From Annona cherimola (taxonomy: Eukaryota; Streptophyta; Magnoliopsida; Magnoliales; Annonaceae), in contig CM059973.1 of the NCBI GenBank assembly GCA_030490835.1, forward strand, positions 58,594,008-58,658,007: a DNA stretch of 64,000 nucleotides, in the 5' to 3' direction. The notes below the pieces were generated by a model that saw only the letters and a list, made by a program, of their open reading frames with translations, was not told the origin of the DNA and searched no databases. Positions 8,895 to 20,754 of this stretch are shown here, in pieces; position 1 is the stretch's first letter; each line of letters begins with the position of its first letter. A program made the position numbers and the translations under genes.

Positions 8895-11800
8895 CTAATC
8901 AAACTCAATCATACCCATATCATTTCTAATTTTATAAAATGATTCTTTTGCTAGAGATTTGGTGAATATATCTGCAATCTGGTCCTCAGTTTTCACATAT
9001 TCTAAACAAATATCATGATTTTCAACATGTTCACGAATAAAATGGTGTCTTACATCTATATGTTTTGTTCTAGAATGCAATACAGGATTCTTAGTCAAAC
9101 AAATTGCACTTGTATTATCACATCTAATTGGAATATCATGATAATCAATACCATAATTTTTAAGCTGTTGTTTCATCTAAAGTAATTGGACACAACAACT
9201 CCCGGCGGCTATATATTCGGCTTCCGCCGTAGATAGAGCAACACTAGTTTGTTTTCTTGAATACCATGAAACCAACATATTTCCAAGGAATTGACATGTT
9301 CCACTAGAACTTTTTCTATCTACTTTGTATCCAGCAAAATCCGCATCCAAGTAGCCGATTAGATCAAAAGTTGACTCTTTTGGATACCATAGTCCAAGAT
9401 TAGTGGTATTTATCAAATATTTAAAAATTCTTTTTATAGCCATTAAATGTGATTCTTTAGGACATGATTAAAATCTAGAACACATGCAAACACTAAATAG
9501 AATATCAGGTCTAGAAGCAGTTAAATATAATAAAGATCCTATCATGCTTCTGTATAGTTTTTGATCGACAGATTTACTTTTTTCATCTGTGTCGATCTTA
9601 ATTGTTGAACTCATTGGTGTGTTTGCTCCCTTGCTAGTCTGCATTCCGAATTTCTTTAACATTTCTTTGATATAATTGGACTGATTTATAAAGATCCCTT
9701 CAGCTTGTTGCTTAATTTGCAGTCTAAGGAAGAAATTCAATTCTCCCATCATGCTCATTTCAAATTCACTCTGCATAATCTTAGAAAATTCTTGGCATAG
9801 AATTTCGTCAGTAGCACCAAATATTATATCATCTACGTAAATTTGAACAATTAAAATATTTTTACTCCTATACTTGATGAATAATGTAGTATCAACCTTT
9901 CCTCTTTGAAATTCATGATCAATCGAAAATTTATTTAACCTTTCATACCAAGCTCGTGGAGCTCGTTTTAATCCGTATAATGCTTTGGTTAATTTGTAAA
10001 CATATTTTTATTGATCCTTTTCTTCAAATCCCGGAGGTTGTTCAACATAAACTTCTTCATTCAAGTATCCATTCAAAAATGCGCTTTTCATATCCATTTG
10101 AAATTCATGTGAGAAGCAAATGCTAGTAGAATACGTATGGCTTCTAATCTAGCCACAGGTGCATATGATTCTTCAAAATCAATTCCTTCTTCTTGGGAAT
10201 ACCCTTTGGCTACTAGTCTAGCTTTGTTTCTTATTACAAGTCCACTTTCGTCTAATTTGTTCCTAAATACCCATTTGGTACCAATAATAGTGCAATCTTT
10301 GGGTCTAAGAACTAAATGTCATACATTGTTTCTTTCAAATTGATTTAGCTCTTCTTTTATTGCGGTAACCCAATTTTCATCATTAAGAGCTTGATCAATA
10401 GTTGTTGATTCAATTTTTGACACAAAAGCATATTGTCCACAAATATTGTGTTTTGATCTTCTAGTCTTTACTCCTTCATAGATATTGTCAATAACTTGCT
10501 CAATTAGATGATCAGCTTTGAATTTTAAATCAGTTGGAGGTTTGTAAGAATTGTTACTTTCACTTACCCTTTCCTCCGTGGAATTTTCTTACTTAGGCTC
10601 GGTTTCTTGTTGCTCATGTTGATCTTCTTTGATATATCATCTGCATCACTTAATTCATCCTCCTTCCTTGGAGTTTGGTTAAATTCATCAAAAACAACAT
10701 GTATTGATTCCTCTTCTATTTGATTTCTTTTGTTAAAAATTCTATATGTTTTGCTATTTGATGAATAACGAAGGAAAATTGTCTTGTCACTTTTAGCGTC
10801 TAATTTACCCAAATTAATTTTTCCATTGTTTAACACATAGCAAGTACATCCAAAAGTATGAAAATATGATACGTTGGTATTCTGCCTTTCCAAAGTTCAT
10901 ATGTGGTTTTTTTCAATATTACTCTAATGGTAGCTCGGTTTAATACATGACAAGCTGTACTTACAACTTCACCCCAAAACCTTTTGGACAATTTACTCTC
11001 ATTTAGCATAGTTCTAGCCATTTCTTGTATTGTCTAGTTTTTCCTTTCAACAACTCCATTTTGTTGAGAAGTTCTTAGTGCAGAAAATGTATGGTGAATT
11101 CCTTTTTCATTGTAAAATTCTATGAATCGTTTATTTTCAAATTCACCACCATGATCACTTCTAATTGAAATAATTGTACTCTGTTTTTCATTTTGCACCA
11201 AATTTGAAAACGTGACAAACATAGAAAATGCTTCATCTTTGCTAGCTAAGAGTATAATCCAAGTAAATCTTGAAAAATCATCAACAATTACAAAAACATA
11301 CTTTTTCCCACCAAGAGTTAAAATGTCTGATGGCCCATAAAGATCCATATACAATAATTCAAGTGGTCTAGTCGTTGAAATTTTCTTTTTGGTGGAAAAA
11401 GGGTTGCTTGGATAATTGACAAGCCTTGCAAATCTTATCCTTGTCATATTTAAGCTTTGATAACCCTTGTACTAGACTCCTTTTCCACAATGTTTTAATA
11501 TTTGACATATTTATATGTCTAAGCCTTGTATGCCATATCCATGGATCATTTTGTATGACTATTAGACATTTTCCCTCAAGTTCATCTAGAAAAACCAAAT
11601 ATACATTTTCATGTTTTTTGCCACTAAATACTATGTGATCATCATCAAATACATTGCAGATAGAGGATTCAAATACAACTTTATAATTTTTATCACATAA
11701 TTGACTAATACTCATTAAATTATGTTTGAGTCCTTCAACAAATAGTACGTCCTCAATACATGCATTTGAAATTCCATAAATATTTCCTTTACCTTTGATT

Positions 11801-11968
11801 TTACCTTTCTCATTATTTCCAAAAGCAACTGTTCCTTCGTTACATGGGTTGATTTTATGGAACAGTCCTTTTTCTCCTGTTATGTGTCTTGAGCAGCCAC
11901 TATCCATAAACCATAAGTTACTGGCCTTAGCTCTAAGACAAATCTGCAATAATAAAGTCAAGTAGAGC
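8895..11968 (-). pseudogene. Copia pol (protease, integrase, reverse transcriptase, RNase H), degenerate
   Basis: In coding order: protease with FMDSGCSRHITG (about 11880-11915); GAG-pre-integrase (WHTRLRHINM, CKACQLSKQPF); integrase core with YMDLYGPSD, FVIVDDFSRFTW, SDHGGEF and TSQQNGVVERKN (11034-11350); integrase C-terminus (FHTFGCTCYVLN); reverse transcriptase with the catalytic YVDDIIFGATD at about 9815-9842; RNase H (LDADFAGYKVDRKSSSGTC, STAEAEYIAAGS, TKHIDVRHHFIREH), ending MGMIEFD at 8895. Lesions I can see: Gln to TAA near 9463, Trp to TAG near 9182, a TAA near 10005, and frame changes around 10560-10600 and 11030. It would have copied and integrated the element. It follows gag by the same +1 shift as in copy 1. 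Confidence 0.88.
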
Positions 11969-11982
11969 TCATCCTTTCGGTA
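11965..11982 (-). other. Gag/pol boundary in copy 2: stop codon with +1 frame change
   Basis: The reverse strand reads CCG AAA GGA TGA; pol continues in the +1 frame as GAT GAG CTC TAC. The stop sits at exactly the codon used in copy 1 (TAA there, TGA here). Confidence 0.45.
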
Positions 11983-13828
11983 CCCATTTTATGAGTCCAT
12001 TTGGGTTAGTTATCCATTGGAATCTACGTTGATCTACTTTTGAAGGCATAAATCCAATGCTCTTGGGCATCCAAACCAATTTTGCACCAAGGTCTTATAA
12101 TTTTTTCATTTTGCATTGATATACCTTGTGTCCTATCTTGTTGCAAAAATTACAAGCTCCTAGGAGTCTAGGAGTGAGAAGCCATTTGGTAGTTAGTTCC
12201 TCGGTTGGTCTTTTGATCCAAACCACATGATTCATCTTAGGTTTAACATGAATGGGTTTTTCTTTGTTTCTATGAGTCCTTGGAGCATTCGATTTACTAT
12301 TTTCATCCTGCTTAAATGTGGTATATCCAAGTCCTTTCTTACAACTTTGGGTGGTCATTTTCAAAAATATTTTGACACTTTCTCCAAGATTAGAAAACTT
12401 AGCAAGCGATTCATTTAATAATTCATATTCCTTTTTGAGTTTTTCTAACTCATTTGTCAAAGTATTCTTTTCTCTTGTCAAATGATTAACTTTTTCTGCA
12501 AGCTTTCCGTTCACAATAGTTACTGTGTTAAATCGTCTTTTCTTTTTTGTGAACTTATTTCCTAATTTTTTTATTTTCTCATATAATGAATCATAGACTT
12601 GTTGAAATTCTTATAATTCAGCACATTTGAGGCAGTCATTTGTAGACAAAAAATAGAAAAAGATTTTTGTTTGGAGGTTACCTCTTCGTTACTTGTGCAG
12701 TTTGTTGAAGTGGTATGATTCTCCAAAATTTCCTTGGCTGCAAGACATATGTTGGAATCTTCCATATTTGCCATGCAACAAATCCTTGCACAGTTTTCGG
12801 CCTCGTTTTCTTCACTTGAGGAACCGCATGTTGTGAATACTTCATCGTTTACATATATGCCTCTTCCTTTGATCCTTTGAAATCTTCTGTTATCGTCTCG
12901 ATCTTTCTTTTCTCTTCGCTCCTTTGCTTTGGTTTCCTCGGGTGTTGGGCATTGGGCTTGCATATGCCCCATATCGCCACATCGAAAATATTTTATTGCC
13001 TTTTTCTTTTTTTCCTTAGAATTTCTTTCTTTAAAATTTTTGAAATTCCTTCCTTTTCTTACAACTTTTCTGAATCGTTTTGTAAGTAAGGCAATTTCCT
13101 CATCGTTGTTTTGTGATGATGAGGCGGAGTCGTCCGAATCTTGTGCGGCTTCCAAGGCGATGACTCTCTTGCCCTTATGTTGCTCCTCATTTCTCCTTTT
13201 TATCAACTCATGTGACATGAGTGAGCTTATAAGGTCTTCTAGCCGTAGTGTATTGAGGTCTTTTGCTTCCTCAATAGCTGTAATCTTTGGAGTCCATGAT
13301 TCGGGTAGCGCCCTTAGAATTTTCATTACCTGCTCAGATTCATAAATTGCTTTTCCTAGACTTTTCAAAGAGTTAGTAATTTTAGAAAATCTAGCGAACA
13401 TTTTAGAGATATTTTCTGTCTCTAGCATTTTGAAACTTTTCAATTCTCTAATCAAAATATTTCTTCTCATCCCTTGGACTTGAGAAGTTCCCTCATAAAT
13501 GGATGTCAATGTATCCCATATTTCTTTGGCGGTTTGACATGATGACACTATCATATTCGGATGCCATTAACGCACAAAAGAGGAAGTTCAAGGCTTTCAC
13601 GTTGCTTTTAACAACTCTTACTTCCTCCTTGGACCATGTGGAGGATCTTTCATCGATAGGCAACACAACGCCATCTTGGATAGCAATCCAAGAGTCAATG
13701 TCCGCAGTCATGATCAATTGTTTCATTCTCAACTTCCAATAACCAAAGTTAGTCCCATCAAATAGATGTGGTCTAGTGAAAGATTGACCCTCGGCAAAAG
13801 CAGGGGTGAAAGTTAATTGGGATGCCAT
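11969..13828 (-). pseudogene. Copia Gag, SIRE-like, copy 2, frameshifted
   Basis: Homologous throughout to the copy 1 Gag. It starts at ATG 13828 (MASQLTFTPAFAEGQ) and has the capsid domain with YWKLRMKQLIM. A frameshift near 13540 falls within the equivalent of EYDRVSSC. It then continues in 13554-12571 with the first knuckle (CGDMGHMQAQC, whose leading Cys-x2-Cys has become YFRC). A frameshift near 12610 follows, then 12514-12095 with the second knuckle CNFCNKIGHKVYQC. A Tyr to TAA change sits at about 12094. The first knuckle has lost one zinc ligand (Cys to Phe or Tyr region), which again marks a dead copy. Confidence 0.85.
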
Positions 13829-13863
13829 TTCAAAAGATCTCTTTGGTTTAAACTCAAAGACCT

Positions 13864-13875
13864 GCTCTGATACCA
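13864..13875 (-). promoter_or_regulatory. Primer-binding site, initiator tRNA-Met type, copy 2
   Basis: The reverse strand reads TGGTATCAGAGC, identical to copy 1, 2 nt from the LTR edge at 13878. Confidence 0.9.
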
Positions 13876-13877
13876 CT

Positions 13878-15387
13878 TATTGGTCCCGAGTTTATGACAA
13901 TTATCCAAGAGGGGAGGGGTGAATTGGGTATTTAAAATTTTTCACTTAAACATAAAATTTACCCCGGTTTAGTCCAGTCCCCTTAATGAAACAAATGGAA
14001 AATATGGTGAGTAATAAGATAATCAAAACAGAAATATAAATCACAGCAATGGGCAAGATTTTATAGTGGTTCGGGCAACCTTCCCTACTCCACTCTTCCA
14101 AACTTACACCCCTTGTGACTTGGGTTCCACTATGTATTTCACAAATACAGCTTAGAGCCTCTGCTCTCTTCTAGATTCCAACTCTAGGGGGCATAAACAA
14201 CTCACAGCACAAGTAGATGACGAATCCCACTCTAGTCACAATGCTACTTTGCTATCACTTGGTTTGAAACACCAATAACAAACCAAGTATCAAAACCAAA
14301 TAACAAATTGTAAAGAAAGGGGATCTACACTTTACAGATTGTGTAGGCAAGTTACAACACGTGGAAGAACTCGTAGAAGAGATGATTTGATCAGTGTTGG
14401 AACATGCAGCAAGTTGGAGCTCGTTCTTCCTTCAAAACTTGTATAGATCACTCAAAGCTAAGAGAAGATAGAATTTAAATCTCAATAGTTGCTCTTTCTT
14501 CTTATTTTCACGTTCATTTGAATGTCTATTTATAATGGTGAAAGAAATTTGAACGTTTGAAGGTTGGTGGCGCGTATTTAATGCGTCAACGTTCGAATTT
14601 TGTTAACATTGCTTCCCAAGTCGTATATGGAGTCGACTTCAGGTGCGACTTCGGTCTTCAGCAAGCTCTTCGAGTTCCTCCTTAGGTTAACTTGGTCTTG
14701 AACTCGACCCAAGTCGCAGGTGGAGTCGACTTCGTGTGCGACTTCGGTTTTCAGCAATGTTCCAAGTCCCTGCTTCAGGTCGATTTGGACTTGAACTTGA
14801 CCCAAGTCGCAGGTAGAGTCGACTTCGGTGCGACTTCACTTTCTATACTTGCTCGATGAACTTGAAATCCTTGGGAGTGACCTTGGTTGCTTGATATTCT
14901 TCACATTAATTGTTCTTCCACTGATTTCTTTAACTTGGAACTTAGTATGATTATTTTTTCTTGAAATCTTCTAACTTTATGTCTTGAAGTTTAAATACTT
15001 GATTCTTGAAGTACATAGAAATGTCCAGATGAGTATCCTTGATCTAGATTGATGTGTTCATGCAAATCTGCTTGTCTTGGACTTGATTTATCTTCATTTT
15101 TGTTCAAGTCGAATGTTCGGGTCGACTTGGGTTCCAGCTTAACTCAAGTTGTATGTGAAGTCGACTTGGGTTCGACTTCACTTTTTGAATTCAGTGCTGG
15201 GGATTTTGAAGTCGATGCTGGAGTCGACTTGGGAATCTACTTGGCCTAAGTCGATGCCTGAGTTGACTTGGGAATCGACTTGACCTGTTAGACTTCAAAT
15301 TTTTCATTTTTATATCCTTTAAACATTTCACAAAACATGTTAGTAGACAAAACTTACTCAAATTGAATTGTTAATCATCAAAACATA
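13878..15387 (-). repeat. 5' LTR of SIRE-like copy 2, outer end truncated
   Basis: It aligns to 4691-6406 from the inner edge outward with few substitutions. It lacks about 40 bp near 14640 and about 130 bp near 15225, both inside the palindrome clusters. Homology stops at about 15387, roughly 20 bp short of where the 3' LTR ends with gatttcaacacttgtttc. The palindrome clusters are at 14610-14835 and 15105-15285. Confidence 0.85.
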
Positions 15388-15848
15388 TATTTTTCATAAA
15401 CCGATGGTCGTTATTATCCAAAAGTGCAAAAGATTTTTCTAAAAGGAGCTATTTTCTAGCAAATTAGCAATGAAAAAATAGATGTAATATAGGAGATGGT
15501 AGAAATAACAAAGCCAAATTTCTTAACAATGGAGACAACAAAGACAATGCCAGCAAGGAATCTAGATTTTTTAAGCTTAGGAGTGACTGAATCGATTTTT
15601 AAGGCACACCAATTTCAATGGCGATGGATTATTAGAGATTCAAAAATAGGACTCTAGATAATGTAATTGTTCAAAGGATAGTCTGATTTTTTTGCATATA
15701 CTCTTGTCATGACTCATGCTGTTTGGACAATCCATTAAAAATGGTTACACTCGCAATATGTGGGAAATCTTATACTCACATTTGTAATTTTAGTGAACTT
15801 AGAGGATATGCATGCAATATAGATAAAACCTTGCAGGCATATATATAT
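15388..15848. other. Spacer between SIRE-like copies, nothing recognised
   Basis: About 460 bp of AT-rich sequence without a convincing ORF. It ends in a short (TA)n run that abuts the next LTR. Confidence 0.5.
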
Positions 15849-17528
15849 TGTTGGAAATATGTGGAAAATAAGCTAAAACTATGTTTTGATGATTAACAAA
15901 TCAATTTGAGTTAGTTTTGGCTACTAACATGTTTGTAGAAGTGTTTAAGGGACAGACATTTGAAGAAAATAGATCATGAAAGGACAAGTCGATTTCCAAA
16001 GGCCAAGTCGATCCCCAAGTCGACTCCAACATCGACTTCAATGCGCCAAAACCTTCCAGAGTTGAAATTGGAGAGCTGGACTGCCGAAGTCGCAAACGAA
16101 GTCGACTTCGCATGCGACTTGAGTCGAAGTCGCAGACCAAGTCGACTCCAACATCGACTTCAACATGTCAAAACCGTCCAGAGCTGAAGTCCAGATCCCG
16201 AAGTGCCGAAGTCGCACCCCAAGTCGACTCCACTTGCGACTTGAGGTGAAGTCGCAGACGAAGTCGACTCCGACATCGACTTCGATCGGGCAGAGGGGAT
16301 TTTCAGAAGACAAGCTGGATTAACCTGTATGAAGATGAGGATCAAGGCAACCTAGATGCTCAAACTTGGAATATATGAAGATCAAAGAAAGAAGGGTTGC
16401 ATGAATCCATCATGTGGGATTAAGAACAAATGTTTGACAAACATTAAGACACCCTTAGATCCAAGTGTTCAAGATTCAAGGATTCAAAGCTTGCAAAACA
16501 TGGGAGTAAATGAAAGCAAGCTAAGGAGAAGACACAATGATTCAAGGAGATAAGAAAAATACAAAAGAACTAAAGGAATGGAGAAGCAAAGCATCCCGGA
16601 GTTTTTCAAGTTCATCAAGCCACCTGGCGAAGTGAAGTCGCACTCCGAAGTCGACTCCACCTGCGACTTGGGTCAAGTCGATGCCCAAGTAGACCCTGCC
16701 TGGAACTTGAAGTCGCTACGGAAGGCGAAGTCGCACACGAAGTCGACTCCATCTGCGACTTGGGCGAAGTCGCACCCGAAGTCGACTCCACCTGCGACTT
16801 GGGTTGCAACGGTCGGAAATTATTCGAACGTTGGCGCATTAAATGCGCGCCACCTACCTTCAAACGTTCGGATTCCCTCCACAATTATAAAAGGCATTCA
16901 TTGTGGACGAGGGAAGTAGCTAAAAATCATTAAGTGTGCATAACTACCATCTTCATGAGCATTAAGTGATCAAGCAAATCCTTAGAAGAATAACTTTGCT
17001 TCAAACTGCAAGAGCTCATCTACTGATCCTTCAAAGCCAACTCAACAAGTTCTTCTCTGCGCCAAACTGCTTCTACACAACTGTAACGTGTAGATTATTT
17101 TGTTATTATTATTGTTGCTGTGTTGAACTTGATTTAGTTTGAGGAACTAAGATCAAGTGTAAGCAAAGTAGTGTGTGATTGGAGTGTAACTCATCACCTA
17201 CTTGTGCTGTGATTTTTTTATGCCCCCTAGAGCTGGAATCTAGAAGAGAACAGTGGCTCTAATTGTATTTGAGGAATACAATAGTGGAACCCAAGTCACA
17301 AGGAGTGTGAGCTTGGAAGAGTGGAGTAGGGAGGTTGCCCGAACCACTATAAAAATCTTATGTGCTTGATTTATATTTCTGCTCTCTACATTATATTGCT
17401 TTCCATTTCGTTTCTTCATTAAGGGGATTAGATTAATCCGGGGTAAAGTTTCTGTTTAAGTTATAAATTTTTAAATACCCAATTCACCCCTCCCCTCTTG
17501 GGCAATCGCCATTAACTCGGGACCAACA
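15849..17528 (+). mobile_element. Solo LTR of the SIRE-like family (1,680 bp), plus orientation
   Basis: Starts TGTTGGAAATATGTGG and ends ACTCGGGACCAACA with no internal region on either side. It is flanked by tatat at 15844-15848 and 17529-17533, a possible 5-bp target duplication, although the flanks are (TA)n and the match could be coincidental. I count eight GTCGAC palindromes: five at 15985-16295 and three at 16620-16805. It is opposite in orientation to its three neighbours. Solo LTRs arise by recombination between the two LTRs of a full element. Confidence 0.9.
16886..16893 (+). promoter_or_regulatory. TATA box of the solo LTR
   Basis: TATAAAAG in the context acaattataaaaggcattc, about 80 bp downstream of the last GTCGAC unit. 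This makes U3 about 1,060 bp and R plus U5 about 600 bp. Confidence 0.6.
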
Positions 17529-17945
17529 TATATATATATAAATCACTCTTTTTTCTAATTTATTTGTTAGGTAAATTTGTAATCATCTCCTAATATTTTT
17601 ATAAATTTGTAATTTTTACCACATAATTATTAATTTATATAGAAATGCTTTTATTTGTAAATTTACTAGCAAAACACTTCCACCATCACCTTTGATTGAA
17701 ATTTATGTATTACATAGACATTACTAAATATAAACATATAATAACATTTTTAAGTTATATTCCATTTATCAACTTTTGGCTTCCACCTAAAATGCTAAAT
17801 GTTGTTATTAGGTGAGCGGAAGCAATTTCGTATACAATGTTCATAATGAGGCAAGTGCTTTTATAAAGTTAATAGTTTTGAGTAAAAATTGTAAAATCAT
17901 AAAACAATGAAAAGTAAACTCAAATAATCCTAATTTTATCTTTAA

Positions 17946-18455
17946 GGGACGTTTCTATGAAACCTCTCATACGTAGATGGTCGGTGGAAAATCCACTTCA
18001 TCTATTATTTTTATCATCATTTATATTATCATAGAAACTCTTTTATTTGTCTAGTATTACTATATATGGGCCCAATCTACAAATGAATTAAATTAAGCAT
18101 AATAAAAAATAATTTAATGTTAAATACAAACATAAATAGTATTTTCAACATCTAAACTATCTAAAATATTACTGATATTTGGGTAAATGATTCTATAGAA
18201 AATTCCTACATTTTAATACATATGTGAATGAATTTAAGCATTTTTCCTAATTTACGCATGAATGTACCTATTTTTTAGCAAGTAATCAAGCATAGCCTAT
18301 GCACATATTGAATTTGGATGAAGCTTAGTTTTCCATCTAAATAAATGATGTAAATATAATGCATGGATTAAATTTTGCATCAATTATCAACATTTGGAAA
18401 ATGAATAGAATTCATGAAATCACTTCTATGAAACCCGATTTTATAGAAGCATTCT
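17946..18455. mobile_element. Foldback-derived MITE, family B, copy 1 (degenerate)
   Basis: About 510 bp. It starts ggacgtttctatgaaacc and ends with the hairpin cttctatgaaacccg/ttttatagaagc. The inside matches the best copy at 59253-59801 (for example tattttcaacatctaaact and aaatgattctatagaaaatt). No ORF. The flanking 17534-17945 and 18456-18850 are AT-rich and hold nothing I recognise. Confidence 0.6.
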
Positions 18456-18849
18456 CCTCTATCTTTTTTTTAATAAAAATTATAATAATATGTCCTTAAC
18501 AAAACCATATTCCAAAAAACCAATATGATCTTTTTGGTATAGCTTGGAGGACACATCTCAATTATTCATTGATTTCTCCTTGTCCTTACAAATATGATAT
18601 GCAATACAACCAGGGGGTTCTCCCCTCCACATATAATTATGTGATATGCTAATGGATGCAAAAAAAATCTAATCCATGAGCTGTATGATTCCCATTACGC
18701 AGTAGATGTAGGAATCATATTTCACTCAATGATGCAACAATGCAACAATTAATTTAATTTTCTTGACTAGGACTCTCACATTTCCATGGATAAACATAGT
18801 CTTTCTAAATCTATCTCAGAAACCTACATCTCCCTCAGCTAAGTGATGC

Positions 18850-19530
18850 CTAAAAGCATAACATGATTTTCCATCATCAAGGGCTCCATATTTCCAATTC
18901 TAGCCCAACTTCTAGCCATAATGAAATCCTACTTTCATCTCTCAGAATGGTGCCAACTTTGGTAACAAAATTATTCAGTTTTCTTTGTCTATCCACATTT
19001 GTCTTGAGTTGTCTCATTTGCAATCTCAGCCAAGGGTCACACATAAGAATTTCTAAATCCTTCATAGGTTAACTTCCTCATATCTTTCCAAATATGTATT
19101 GACCAATCATGAACATCATGAAAACTAGGTTGCACCCTCTCTGCAAGTAGTTTGTCATGTCACTACCATACCCACCAAAAGAAGATAAAGAAAAGCTTGA
19201 ACTTTTTAGGATCATTTATTTGGGTTAGTTGATGGTAAATGTCCTAGATGGTAGCTATGATCTCGCAATTGCTATCATGAATAATAGTCTTGCTTTCCTA
19301 ATTGCTAGAGAGTAACTCAAATTTTTTTTATACCTTTTGTTGTTTGATCATAGGCCTAGAAGAGACGGAAGTTATCCTCCTTGTCCATGCTGCACATTTG
19401 GCATAATGTGTTTGTTCCAACACCCCTTGCATGAGATTCAATTGAGAGGGAAGTGCATTGAGATAGAGTCTCCAACCAACCACTAAGATTTTTATGGGAA
19501 TTTTTGTTCTTCATAGCAATGTATATACTC
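18850..19530 (-). pseudogene. Decayed LINE ORF2 C-terminal fragment
   Basis: The reverse-strand translation at 19541-19356 (LCQMCSMDKEDNFRLF) resembles the zinc-finger domain found between reverse transcriptase and RNase H in plant LINEs (pattern LC..C...EED..HLF). Further on, 19065-18877 contains KVGTILRDESRISLW, which resembles the RNase H segment GAVIRDSRGHF of the LINE at 26936-33148. Order and strand fit one old insertion. Stops are frequent. Confidence 0.45.
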
Positions 19531-19533
19531 AAG

Positions 19534-20674
19534 TGGTGCAACTTGGTATCGGGTCGGTTCGAACCTGCTCAACTCCACTCCATTTCAAAACCAAGATTAG
19601 GTTTTATTTTTGAAAATTTTCCAAATTAGACCCGGTTTCAACCTGATTTATGAAAATCCGAAACTAATACTAGATTTTCATCAACCCAATCCCAAAACCC
19701 GACTCAATTCAAACCCGATATTTTTCTAATTATTAAAATAATTTTATTTTTTTATTCATTAAGTATTTCAACTATAATTATAATAGAAGTTATTCCATGT
19801 AATCATAACTTAATTAAATTGTAAAATGTTTATTCTAAAATCTAAATATTATATACATTTATCCATAAAAGTTAAATATATTACATCTACATTAATTTTA
19901 TTTACAAATAATTATAAATATATCAACTCTTTAAAAGCATTGCATATATATTAATTAACTATAAGATATATAAGTTTCACTTTTATTAAACTTTAGATAG
20001 TGATTTCATGTAATCTCATTTATTTTTCTTACTATGATTGTTATGTGTAAATTTATTATGTTCATTGTATTTAGAATTATCTTTTAATTAAAAGACCAAA
20101 TTTCATCAAAATAAAAAATATCATAGGTCATGCCACTGAGGCATTACCTCAGTGGTACTGCGCCTAGCCCAGGAAATCAACGGTGTGGGTTCATAGCTCT
20201 CCACCAGCATATTTGTTGGTGGTGGGTTGCATATATTAGTGGTGGTGTCCTGTCTCCCTATAGTTGTTGTGGGAGCATCCACTGATTAAATCTTTAGGAT
20301 TTATTGTTAGAAAAAGTGGAGTTTTAAGAATGTCTTAGGGTTTATTGTAACACTAGTTGAGATGATATAATATATGAATATAAAAAAATATTTCATAGGT
20401 CATATAAATATATTCCACATATAAATTATTCATGTACAGATGCAATAATGTTTAAAAAAATTGTTATCTCTATCGATAATTTTAACTGCTATTGGTTCGA
20501 GAGTGACCCAAATTTCAACCTAAAACCAAAACCGAAACCAATGCCAACCAAGTCCGAACCCAACTTGAACATGAATTCTGATATTAGGGTTAGGATTCGG
20601 GTTCACCTCAACTCGATATGCTTAGGGTTTGAGTTTACCCAAACCTAGTACAACTCAACCGGAGTTGCACCCCT
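19534..20674. mobile_element. Non-autonomous hAT-like element with GTGCAACT ends
   Basis: The left end reads agtggtgcaacttggtatcg; the right end, reverse-complemented, reads taggggtgcaactccgg. Subterminal regions on both sides are rich in repeats such as aacccgaccc and accgaaacc. Elements of this look are common non-autonomous hAT relatives in plants. I could not match an 8-bp target duplication. It contains the SINE at 20132-20392. The ORF at 20448-20648 is repeat-derived. Confidence 0.5.
20121..20403 (+). mobile_element. tRNA-derived SINE with target-site duplication
   Basis: The body (20132-20392, about 260 bp) starts gccactgaggcattacctcagtggtactgcgcc, which contains a pol III A-box-like segment (acctcagtggta). 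A B-box-like segment follows about 45 bp later (gtgggttcatagctctcc). The 3' end is A-rich (gaatataaaaaaatat). The duplication TCATAGGTCAT is present at 20121-20131 and 20393-20403. The start also forms a CCACTGAGG/CCTCAGTGG hairpin. SINEs have no protein and depend on LINE machinery. Confidence 0.75.
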
Positions 20675-20689
20675 AATATATGGTTACTA

Positions 20690-20754
20690 AAAATTTTTTA
20701 ATAACCCAATTTATCTTTCCCCTCTTGGACTTAGCCAACTTAATGGGACCGACA
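20690..20754 (+). repeat. Fragment of a SIRE-like LTR 3' end, plus orientation
   Basis: The sequence aataacccaatttatctttc through gggaccgaca matches the last 60 bp of the solo LTR (17465-17528) with several substitutions. It is head-to-head with the next LTR (20765), so the two ends form an imperfect inverted repeat around 20759. Confidence 0.65.

Larger units (their letters stand above)
4691..15387 (-). mobile_element. SIRE/Maximus-like Ty1/copia retrotransposon, copy 2, nearly full length
   Basis: A 10.7-kb element reading right to left: 5' LTR (13878-15387, outer end lost), primer-binding site, gag, protease, integrase, reverse transcriptase, RNase H, a third ORF, two polypurine tracts and the 3' LTR (4691-6406). 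The internal part carries many stops and frameshifts, so it is not autonomous. The LTR inner halves are still very similar and differ mostly by indels in the palindrome clusters. Because the outer 5' LTR end is missing, no target duplication can be confirmed (left flank aaaat). Confidence 0.9.

Noticed and set aside
15985..16300. CRISPR-like look of regularly spaced repeats
   Set aside because: The units are degenerate, the spacers are related to each other, and they sit inside retrotransposon LTRs of a plant; no cas genes.
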